Below are positions 11,311 to 21,370 of a stretch of 64,000 nucleotides of DNA, piece after piece (the stretch's first letter is position 1; every line of letters begins with the position of its first letter). The notes beneath the pieces were generated by a model, which worked only from the letters and a program-made list of their open reading frames with translations, was not told the DNA's origin and did no database searches. The stretch is from assembly GCF_001949145.1 (NCBI RefSeq), contig NW_019091433.1, positions 272,400 through 336,399 of the forward strand. Direction: 5' to 3'. The DNA comes from Acanthaster planci (Eukaryota; Echinodermata; Asteroidea; Valvatida; Acanthasteridae). The position numbers and the translations under genes were made by a program.

Positions 11311-11506
11311 TGTAAATACAACAGATGAATACTCATGGAAAAGAATGATTCATCTGCCAGGTACATGGTGTGAGGTACACGAGGTATACAACAGAATCCT
11401 TTAGATAACCATGGAATTCTCATTTCAGGTGATTTTTGTACATGAGTGTTTATATTTGTGAGAGTAAGCAGAATTTCCTGTAAACATGAAAAGAGTGTGT
11501 GAGGTT

Positions 11507-14500
11507 TTAGAACATGGCATTCAAGTCACACACTGCCCTCTGATGGAGATTAGAGTGGAGATTCTCAGGAAGCTGCATCAAATGAATCCTCCTTTTCCCG
11601 AACACCGCCATTCTCATATTTATCTTCCACACATCTGAGTTGCTCTTCAGCCAAGAGGGTACTGTGCTGCTGCCCTCTGAAGTTCCTCTTTTGGTTCTCA
11701 GACTGACTAATTTTCCTGGGATGCTCAGTTGAGTCTTGAAATCGGACTTGTGTATCTTGATGGTTTTTGCTAGAGGGAAGGCATCCTTGAGACTTGCAGC
11801 CCTGCCACGGATTTTCTTTGGGGTTTTGGCGTGCCGTGGACGGAGACCCTCTCTAGCAGTTCCACCTGAGGGCAGACGAGGCCTGTTGGGAAACTTCTGT
11901 CTAGTCAGGCTCATCAGTCCTCTGTGATAGTCCTCCCGGTAGTGATGGCTGCTTTGGGACTCTGCATTCAGCAGCTGCATCAGGTCCACATCCTTGGGAG
12001 GCTCTGGAATCCGCTTGCCAGGATCCCTGCGGGGATGCAGTCTCATGGTCAGGCTATCCCCAAGGTACTCATAGAGGTGAGAGTAGGTGTCAGAGATGGA
12101 GCAGTGCTTGGGTTTCTTGATGGGCTCCGGAGCGGTGCTTCCCGAAATCCCAGTGGAGCTGAGGTGCATGAGGTGACTGGCTGTGCCGAAAGCAAACTCT
12201 GCCTGATGGTCAGGGCTAGCATTGGGTGATTGTCCATAACTTGGAGAGGGTGACTCTCCACCATCTGGCTGATCTTCTTTGCTCTTGAGGAGCATCTCAG
12301 CAGCGGCCTTACGAAAAAATATAGTCAAGTTCATATCTCAAAAAGAATGCAATAACACATCTGATCTTTCAAAATGTATACACATACAAAAAGTTACTGC
12401 AACAACTATTGCAGTAGTGTAACACAAAACTCTTGATGATAATGAAGATGCCACAGTGCAGTAATCAAGCTCATCACAAGTCCTTTCACAAGTCCAATCA
12501 CAAGTCCCTTCATCAGACCAGTTAGAAGTAACAAGGTGAGCAATGACAAAAGAATGCTTTTGTCACAGCTCATTTGAATAGCTTGTGAATTGGCTAAACC
12601 ACTTGACGCCGGATGACATGTAAACGCACATAACTTTCCTTGTTTGATCCACGGAGGACATGTACAAGCATTTAATTCTTTTTTCATATCAGTGTTTGAT
12701 GTTTTAACGCATCACACTTGGTTGGTTCAAAGTGTAAGTTTGAAGAATTTGTGGGTAAAAAACCTAACCATAGCAGCTTTTTCGGGTAAGAAAATCCAAT
12801 GTTAACTGGTCAAGACTAAATGACTTGTTATGGACTTGCAGGGACTTGTAGGACTTGTGATGGCGTCGAATACAACACTGAGATTCCCTTTATTTTTCAA
12901 TTAGCTAAACAAAACATTTGTTTGCAATCAGCACTCACTGTACTGAACTTTTGTAGTGGCCTGTGCTTTCTTCAAAATGCATCCAACTGTGCCTAGACAA
13001 AGACAATTCTATAACACACAGAACTATGCACAAGCTCATACATGTTCAACTCATCCCAGGATTTACAGAATGCTCATGTTAATACCATCCTCAGAAAGTG
13101 AAGCTACATGCATTATCAAAAAAATATGTCTGTTTACCAAAATGGCTCCATGCACTTTGTGTCCATCCATCTTGACTTGTGAGTTGGAAATTGAAGTATC
13201 TTCCAAGACTTGCTGAAGAATCGGCCAATAGGTGGACAGCTGACTGACTAAAACCTCCTCAACAGCCTGTAAGGTTGGAGGGGGGAGGGAACAAGACATT
13301 TACAATTCTTATAAAGCTGGGAAAAGGATGATCCTTGGTAGCATAAAATGTGTAGGTTTCTTGGCTTCCAAAGGATTTTGAGGGCTCATTGGAAATCCCT
13401 CTACAGAGGGCCAAACAGTTGGCAAAAAGATAATGTTAAAGGTGCAGTCTCAAAACAGGCTTCAGAAAATGTTCTCTGGTAGACCTTCTGTCAACATAAG
13501 GGTGAAATATTAGTTGGAAATATGTTGTCTGGAATTCCCAAATTTTGAACCCTAATTCCTAAACATGAATACCATGATCTTGGTATGTCCTGGAAAACAA
13601 TGTGCCAGCTGCCCTTTCCCCATCCAACATCTTAAAGGAGAACTGTATTCAATGAAATACATAAATACCTGGGACGGTTTTTCTGTTCCTATTGGTCGAA
13701 ACACATCACATGACCGTGTATTAACATTTGATAATGTCTGCTGGGAAGTGATCATGCCCACTGCGTAAATCATGTGCTGGCACATGGATACAAGAAAATT
13801 TAATCGGGTCTGATTGGTCAGGAGTCTGTGTGCACGCGATGCGCCACATGCACGCCAATTTCACTGTTGGGAATTCTACTAGACGGCTTTCAAAAGGAAT
13901 GCACCATAAAATTGACAGGGGTGTTCAGGAAAATGAAAGTAAATTTTTAGGACAAAATCGTTGGAAATCCATCATATGTTGACTTCTTTGGACTGAATAA
14001 AAAGGTCATTTATGAATGGGAATAAATATGTGGTACCTTGCTCACGAGAACAAACGCTAATAATGCCCTCGCTGCAGTCTTGCATTTACGACCGACCGAG
14101 CACATATTTATTCCCTTATTAATTTCTATCAAATTAATAATTTCCATTTAATGTCTTGAAACCCAGAGCGTTCAGTGCAAAGTGCTTTATGACTGAGATA
14201 AATTCTTGCTAGGAATAAGGTTTCCAATTTCAGTGTTTGATTTGAAATTAAAAATGTCTTTGTAACCTAGGTTCAATTTTCTTAATGGAAGACAGAACCC
14301 AAAATCAGGCTAGAAACAAAGTTGCCTCTAACTGGTGTGTTTTAAAAAGTACCTGAGGTTTGACAACATAGAGGGATTCTAAGATCCTTACCCTGGTTCC
14401 AAGGGCGCAGAGACCAACAACGGCCCCATAATGGGAGCAGAGAGGCCTAGCCGGATCACTCAAAACTTCCTTTAATGTGGCCAGGAGCTGATGCTCAAAT

Positions 14501-17500
14501 CTCCCCATGATCTCAATGGAAGATCTGCAATAACAAAATACTGCAGTTTTCCAGCAATGCCTGTACACCTCAGCCCATTCAATATGTCACGCAAGCTCAC
14601 AAAAAAAAACATCTGATGCGACCACTTTTGAAATAAAGAATAACAGAAATTGCCTGATAATCATAGGATGGCATTTTAGAGCTTTAAATGTTAACACTTT
14701 CAGTGTGGTAGCAGAAAGGTTACCATATTTGGACCAATCTCATCAAAGGAATGTAAGTCGAGATTTATTGAAGTGGACAATCTCACTATTAACGACCAGC
14801 TTACACAGGTGGGTCATATCATCGATTACCAACATCCAAGCATACTGCAGTGTAGAGCAGGGAGCCAAAACCACAGCAAAGTTTCTAAACAACACCTGAC
14901 CACAGTTTAACTGAGGATTATTAAAACTAACAGTTAACACACCAAACAATCAGATTTGTGTTTTATCCACTGCAAGCACACTCTGTACATTGTGCGAGTA
15001 GAATAAATAGATCTAAATACCTGAGAATCTGAGAAAGTAGTCTTGCTGCGTAGTCCCTCAAAGCCCAGTGGTCATTGAGTGGATTGATAGAGACAGCCAG
15101 AGGCTCCAAGATACAGTACATCACAGTGGAGATCAAATTCATCAACTATTGGGCAAAACAATGACACGCAGGAAATCAATTTATAAATCTACCACTCATT
15201 CATCACAACATATGCTTTGGGTCTTTAAACTTAACCATTTCAGATACTGGAAAATCAACCAGGTTTTGAAAAATTTTCCTGGTTTGAGGAAGAGCCACAG
15301 CACTAACTATCAAATTGGTGTATTGTGCCCCATGAAAGTTGGAAGTATGCAGATTGTTGCCTTAGGAACCTGCAGAGTGACAGACTTTGGATTATTCAGG
15401 GAAATTCCTCAGAAATGTGCTGGAGATTAAGGCTTCCTCAGCAGACCATGGTTTTGGGGCCAGCGATTCTTTCTTTCTTTTTTTATTAAGAAGATAGCCC
15501 CGTGGTAATTTTATCAACCAAGAGCCAGTCATTTGACTGTATACAGCTTCCTCAGAGCTGAAATTGAAATGAGTCTTATTGAGCTCAGTGAGCCACACTT
15601 CTTTCAAAAAAGATAATTCCTAACATGGCACATCTACAAGCCTGAAATAAAAATCCCACTAAATTGGTCAAGAGAATGGACCGATGTTAACTGCAAAGTC
15701 TGACTCTGGAATACATGTCTAGAATCAATGGAGGAAAGTGAGAGAGAGACAGTACTCACATAGGGGCCCAGGAACAGCACCTGGTTGTGGATCAATGCAT
15801 CCACAAGCTGCATGAGTCTCATCAGCTGGCCCAAATCGTGACTCACCATCTTCACTCCGCAAGACACAAAGTTGGCAAAATAGGGCAACAAGCCAGACAC
15901 TTTGGTGTTCCTACGGAGATCACTGAGAAAAATCTAAAAGGAAACCAGTAAGGAACAAACTGATGAATCAGTTGCCAATTGACAACTATACTAATAATAA
16001 ATATGGTGGAAAGCTAGTTAATCACTTGCCATCTACCAACAAGCAAAGAATATTTGAATGAATGGCTCACTTGTGCTATATTTTGCAGGGGAGAAACTTG
16101 AAATATATACACCTGACAGGTGCATTGTACAATGACCCTTTATCGGGGAGTGGAGCAATTCCATGCTGAACACAAAGAAGGGCACACTAGAGACACCTCT
16201 TTGACAGCAGACATTCACATAACAACATACATGTACGTAATTTAGGAGGAATTTACTGAGTGTGATTATGTCCAGGTTGGTCCAGTCATATCATTCTACC
16301 TCTGTTAACCACTCGGTACCGGGGTTCCCGTTACCGGAGACCTCGGGTTTGTAAACACAGCCGGAGGTGCCTGAAATCGGACATAGGAGCTGGGCCTTGT
16401 AACAAAAAGATCAAGCTAATGGGACTTGCGATAATTTTTCAGATGGCATTAGCGGGGGTAATCCATCACTGTTTGGAAACAGTGTACCACTGTTTGTGGC
16501 ATTTAGCGCCCGCAGATTATCAGTGGGGACCAAACTGCTCCAGCACTCCAGCGATGAGCAATACAGTACCGCTGCACAACAATCTGGCCGCATTTGAAAA
16601 GACACCACTGCCTTTCAGCAATGCACTTGGCCAATTTTGGGAACAAAGGAAATTACGCAACATCGCACAATCCAGGCTCTCTTTACTGGCCGGCAGGCCT
16701 GGCTGCAATAGTCGCGTGTCAATGGAGGTTGCCTGTCAGATTAGAGTACCCACCAGACAGTCATTCGCGTAAGCGTCCAGTAAATGAAAATCTTGAAAAC
16801 CACCCAGGAACTCGTCCCGCATATACAAATTCCATCCGGCAGGAAGTGATTAAATTACCTCAGCTTGTTGGTGATCTGATTCTAAGATGGCCTTGGTGGC
16901 ATCTTTGTAATACTGCTGCAGATCCTGTGACAGAGTCTCAAACTTGTGGGTTACTGCTGAAAATGACGACAGACTACAGTTAAACTGGGAGGTTTCCTTG
17001 CAAGAAATGAATTGTATTGATTTTGTAAACTACAGTGTGTCCAGAAAATAAAGTGCAAACAACTACTGTCTGTGTTAAAACATAAAATGTCTAGGAATGA
17101 TATTGCTTTGGAAGATCCAAAGATAGTCCTTAGTAAATACACGCAATCAAAATTGAGTTTTTGCCACTTTCCGGTCTGACCACAAGACCTGACTGAAGTA
17201 ACAAAAAGTACATTTCAAAGGAGTTTCTGACAATGTTAACCTCACCCCACTAGGGTGTACCTAAATATCGTACTGAAATTGGAACATTGAGGACTGTTAA
17301 AGTTGAGCGCTGAAAACTGCCGAGGAGTATCCTTCTGTTTCTGAAAAGTGGCACCAATTTAATTAGGATGTTCTTGAGTTTACTGGGTTTTATCTCTGGA
17401 TCGCCACAAGCAAATAAGACGAATTGACAAAATGATTAGGCTACGAGTGTCTTCTTTGAAATGGTGCAAGTTATGAACACTGCCAGTTGATGTTTATATT

Positions 17501-20500
17501 TTAACTGGACAGTACTTGTGTGTAGTATTTTGGTGATGGCGCTGTGCAATTACCTGTTCCTGCTTGGGATCCTGATGGCTTTTGAATGCCCTCAATAGCA
17601 ACCCAAGAAGCTGTAAGAGAAGAAGATACTGCTCAGACTTATGATGGAAACTAACAGAAGTAAAGATGAGACAACTTATGCCAAAGTTGCAAAATCGTGA
17701 TCTGGGGTAGCAATGAAGAGTTGTACAAGTATTTTACCTCAAAATGAATGTGAAAAAAGTGAATGTTGTATGTAAATATTCAAGTGCCTCAATCAGAAGA
17801 AAAGACCTTTTCATACCTTTTTCAACCCCACGTTCAAGCTGGTCTTGTTTCACACTTGTTTTGCACAAACCGAGCTTATTGGGACGACTCCAACCCAGAA
17901 AATGAGCACGAAAAATTTTCAACCCAGGTTGAAAATTCTCAACCCTGGTCCGTCACCAGTTTTGAACCATGCCTCAACCCCGAGATTTGTCTAGTGCGAA
18001 AAGGCCTAAGCATAATGCATGATAACTGAAGCTTGCTGAATCATCACAACTGTGCCACCCACAAATTTCTGGAAAAAAATCAATGTGCACATCGAAAATA
18101 CTCATCGAAAGACAGAAATCTGTTACAGACCTTTGATCGATGTTGTTCCAGCTGCTGATGGGATCTTGGTGTCAGTCGCCAGATCTATTAAGTTGATCTC
18201 CTTGTCTTCCACAAAGAAAAGCTCTGAATCCTTGATGGGTATGAAGGTCAAGGGATCATTGGATCCATGGCCATGGATGGGCTAAAAGGGGTAGTATGGA
18301 ACAAGGAATTGCAGGATTAACGGAAAGACCAAGGTCACTTTTCCTGAGGATAAAACTCCAATTGAAACACAGAATTAACAAAAAACAATGGTAATAAAGT
18401 GAAGTGGCATGAAGTGATCACAGTGTATAGTAAAGCAAAAAAGTGAAAAGGAAAAAATGAAACTAGCTTCTTTTTTTCAATGTGATATTAAGTTCAAAGC
18501 AAAATTCATGCCCAAACAATAAATGTCAGGGTTGTTTGTCATTATGCCCACCCACCTCTACATCACTCCATCTTAGAGCTTTATTGAAATCCTCAGAGTG
18601 CAGACGTTTCCTCTTTGCATGCTTCATGAACTGAGTGCTGGCCTGTACATCAAGTAAAAAGTAGAACGTTTGTCCATGTTTGAACGTTTGTCCGCTCAAA
18701 TGTCTTGGAAATGACAGATTCTGTTGTAGACAAACATTCATGATTTGCTCACTATGTAAGTTGGAACAAGTCTGTGAACTGAAAATGTCCCGGATTTCAA
18801 TCACAGTAGAACCGTACGTTTCAGACATGCAGTGTACAGTCAACAAGTATTCATTTGGCGGTAGGCACCTTTGGTGGAATTTAGTTAAAATTTGTTGGTT
18901 CTAAGCCCAAGAAATGAGTGTGATCTGAGCAGCACTGAAGTTCTACTGATTTGCCTTGAAGTAGAGAAACTGGTTTTAGGCAATTTTGAAGGAATTTTGT
19001 GGTAGCTCTGTCATCATTATTGCCCGGGGGGGCTCTGTGTGTGGTAAGAATAATATATTGCTTAAAAACAGGTTTTCGTCGTGGTGGAAGTTATGTCAAA
19101 AAGAAATACAGCACCCCCAGTTACTGGGTATAGCTACACAAGTGAAATCTCCCGAAATCTGTTGTAAATTTCAAGCTCTTTCAGAAAAGGTCAAACTTTT
19201 AAACTTAAGAGAATAGAAAGCGGTGTGCTGGGCTTTGGACGATGTGAATCTGCTGGCCAGTCATGCCAGCGTTGAGCTACAATGGCCTGATAGGAGAGAA
19301 TGTTTGCTTTTGATATCATTTTCAGAAAGTTTCTCCTCTCCAACCATAGACACTTGCTGACAGTTGACAGCCATGACAGTTGGGCCTAAGCCTACCCCCC
19401 CATTAAACCTTATGCTTGTTACACCCCACGTACAGTTGGGACTGACCCAACTACAGTTGGGACCGACCCAACTATAGTTGAGACCATCCCAATTAGAACG
19501 CTAAAGTTGGGCCCGCCCAACTACTCTACAGCACAGGTGCAGTGTGCATGTGCCAAAGTCATATTGGTTTCAGTGCCATGTCACAGGCCTAGATTAGCCC
19601 AGATTGGACGTTGTCTTCATTTACGCTATGACTGACGTCCAGGGTATAAAGTCCTCCTGCCATAGCAAAATTTTTCAACATTTTTTCTCACATTTTTAAC
19701 TGGCAGAGGCAGCTCAAATGTTGTTTACAAGTGACTTGTATCCTGAATTCCATTTATACTGTGTTCAAATGACTAAATATGCCCGGACGAAGTATTTTGC
19801 AGGAAATTTAGCACAACTCCATGTTTTCTGTTGTGAACGATCTACGTACGTCTAGTATCTAGGAGTACTCATTTGCACATGCCCAAAATGCATAGCAACT
19901 GACCGCCCCTTACACATGCACAGAAGAACTGTAGGCATGAAGAAGTCGCAGATAAGGCCATGTCTGAAATAGCTTCCAGAGCTACGGCTAGGTCTGTTGT
20001 CCGCGAGTCTCCACGCATTTCCAATGGAGCGAAGATAGACCTCGCTCTAGACAACATAACTGACAGAATATGGGTCAAGGATTATTAATGCAATGAAGGC
20101 TATTGAATGCATGCATAATGTACACGTACTGCTAGATGTTGTTGTTGTTATTAATTTATTTCCACAGTTTTGCATACATACAATCTCAATTTTCAAACAC
20201 TATAAAAACTACAGGGGAAAAGCCGTGAAGGCACCCACCAAAAAGCAAAGCTTAGGATGATGGGCCCTTTAAACAATTCATAGTTACTATTACTTAATTA
20301 CCACATACAAAAGACAAACACTAGACAGACATGACACTTACTCTGCAAGTCAGTTAAACAATTACCTAAGTCTGCAATAAAAAATAAGAATAGGAAAAAT
20401 GACAGAGAATAAGAACCCTGGAAGATAAAGCTAATCAATTCCAGTCAATAATAATTAATAGAAATCATTCAATATGATCTTTTGAAGTTCCGTCTGATGA

Positions 20501-21275
20501 TTCGCAAATTTTTTGAGGTTTTCAGATTCTCACTCAAAGAGTTCCTTAATGAACATAGATCATTCACAAATCATGACGAAAAGTGTGGAGTTGCACTAAA
20601 TTTCCTACAAAATACATCGTCTGTGGGTGTATCTAGTAATTTTAACACAGCATTTATGGAATTCGAGATACAAGGCACTTGTGAACCACATTTGAGCTGC
20701 CTCTACCAGGTGAAAATGTGAGAAAAAAAAACAGTTGAAAAATTTTTGCTATGGCAGGAGGACTTTATATCCTGGACGTTAGTCGCAATGCAATGTAGAC
20801 GATGTCCACTGGGCTGACGCCTAGGCTAGATGCCATTGTGAAATGCATAAACTTGTATAAGGTTGAGAAATTTTTTATAAAAATTAGTAAACAGTTGAGC
20901 CAGCCCAACTGCAGCACTACAGTTGGGACTGTCCCAATTAATTTATAGGGCATAACATGCTTAATACTACAAGCTGATCATGCTGGTTATAAGGGTCTAC
21001 TTACTTGCTACCCCCAGAAGTGTAGGGTCCGACGTCCGCCCCGCTCCCCGTGGCACTGGCAGCCCGTAGGGAGAGGAGCGGGGCGGACGTCGGACCCCAC
21101 AGTTCTGGGTAAGCTACTTTTTAGTACTTACTTGCGTGACTTCCCGCAACCGGTAACAAACATCTTCGGCAATCATGCCAGCAATCTCGTCTGATAAACT
21201 GCTTACACCAGCAGACTCTGCTACCACCTTCACCGATCCAGAAGACAACATGGCAAATTTTTTATCTTCAGCCAT
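11507..21275 (-). CDS. TAF6L: TAF6-like protein (TAF6L, PAF65-alpha type), complete, ten coding exons
   Basis: Exons (minus strand) are 21132-21275, 18556-18642, 18131-18281, 17554-17610, 16859-16953, 15760-15933, 15021-15145, 14392-14524, 13138-13266 and 11507-12307. They join in phase to 631 aa (human TAF6L is 622). Residues about 12-77 form the histone fold (AESAGVSSLSDE, EDVCYRLREVTQ, FMKHAKRKRL, EDFNKALRWSDVE). Residues about 148-365 form the HEAT-like domain (LLPYFANFVSCGVKMVSHDL, LEPLAVSINPLNDHW, ARPLCSHYGAVVGLCALG, LSTYWP, VKMDGHKVHGAIL). A basic, Ser-rich tail follows with SDTYSHLYEYLGDSLTMRL. The wording FMKHxKR and ALRWS separates TAF6L from TAF6. The protein should pair with TAF9 in SAGA/PCAF coactivator complexes in the nucleus (family knowledge). 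Intron 1 holds a 1.5-kb inverted-repeat element, and intron 5 begins almost at a MITE end. Confidence 0.95.
12308..13137 (-). other. TAF6L intron 9 with clustered inverted decamers
   Basis: Three TCACAAGTCC words lie at 12474-12510. Three or four words of the opposite sense (GGACTTG) lie at 12832-12860, so the two clusters can pair over a 320-bp loop. Nothing else is recognised. Confidence 0.5.
13267..14391 (-). other. TAF6L intron 8
   Basis: Intronic DNA. A perfect 15-bp inverted repeat (GGGAATAAATATGTG at 14018-14032 and its complement at 14101-14115) encloses 68 bp. The block from 13632 to 14115 may be a decayed repeat element, but its ends could not be defined. Confidence 0.5.
16305..16853 (+). 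mobile_element. TTAA-flanked MITE, copy 2 (in TAF6L intron 5)
   Basis: The 549-bp element has TTAA at both ends (16305-16308 and 16850-16853). The right terminus reads CCGGCAGGAAGTGATTAA and the left TTAACCACTCGGTACCGG. The interior matches copy 1 and copy 4 (ACTCCAGCGATGAGCNATAC-like words). The TAF6L exon 5 donor GT is at 16858-16857, so the element starts at the sixth base of the intron. It is antisense to TAF6L. Confidence 0.85.
18643..19404 (-). other. TAF6L intron 1, distal part
   Basis: AT-rich intronic DNA between exon 2 and the long inverted-repeat element. No coding or structured feature was recognised. Confidence 0.5.
19955..20057. mobile_element. Short foldback repeat, copy B
   Basis: This matches copy A at 8205-8330 in reverse orientation (AGCTTCCAGAGCTACGGCTA, then CTCCACGCATTTCCAATGGA). 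It lies inside the loop of the long inverted-repeat element. Confidence 0.7.
20137..20480 (-). mobile_element. Probable LINE 3' end fragment, antisense
   Basis: Read on the minus strand it has CTTTTTGGTGGGTGCC, then TTTTCCCCTGTAG, and ends GGAAATAAATTAATAACAAC. This is the look of the 3' untranslated end and tail of L1/Tx1-like LINEs in marine invertebrates. No coding part remains. The upstream boundary is approximate. Confidence 0.45.
21009..21111. repeat. CpG-rich foldback element P2 (TAF6L intron 1)
   Basis: A 23-bp perfect stem (21025-21047 with 21075-21097; core GTCCGACGTCCGCCCCGC) is extended outward by imperfect pairing to TACCC at 21009 and GGGTA at 21111. The arm sequence is shared with P1 at 3911-4020. 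TA borders suggest a TA target duplication (inference). Confidence 0.85.
21132..21275 (-). CDS. TAF6L: TAF6L exon 1 (start of histone fold)
   Basis: ATG lies at 21275-21273 and the donor GTAAGT at 21131. The exon encodes 48 codons and ends exactly after REVTQ (phase 0), the helix-2 end of the histone fold. An earlier in-frame ATG was not seen. The foldback element at 21009-21111 starts only 20 bp inside the following intron. Confidence 0.92.
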
Positions 21276-21370
21276 TATTAATGTTAATTAAACTTTGTAG
21301 TAGGCACGAGCTAAACTGCTTCAGCTACATGTATTTAGGCAGCCATCTTGGTTTGGGCCGAATAAAATAG
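21276..21370 (-). promoter_or_regulatory. TAF6L promoter-proximal region with YY1-like site
   Basis: GCAGCCATCTTGG at 21339-21351 is, on the minus strand, CCAAGATGGCTGC. This contains the core AAGATGGC of YY1 sites that often mark start regions of housekeeping genes. It lies about 65 bp upstream of the TAF6L ATG. Function is inferred from the motif only. Confidence 0.45.

Larger units (their letters stand above)
19405..20965. mobile_element. Long terminal-inverted-repeat element in TAF6L intron 1
   Basis: The left arm (about 19405-19855) and right arm (about 20555-20965) are inverted repeats of 400-450 bp at moderate identity. They share blocks such as AAAGTCCTCCTGCCATAGCA (left) with its complement near 20750. 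The outer ends are ttatgcttgttac / gcataacatgcttaa. Near the left end there are three 21-bp tandem units of the form AGTTGGGNNNNNCCCAACT, each a palindrome, and one is found near the right end. The loop holds copy B of a foldback repeat and a LINE 3' fragment. No transposase was found. Confidence 0.75.
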
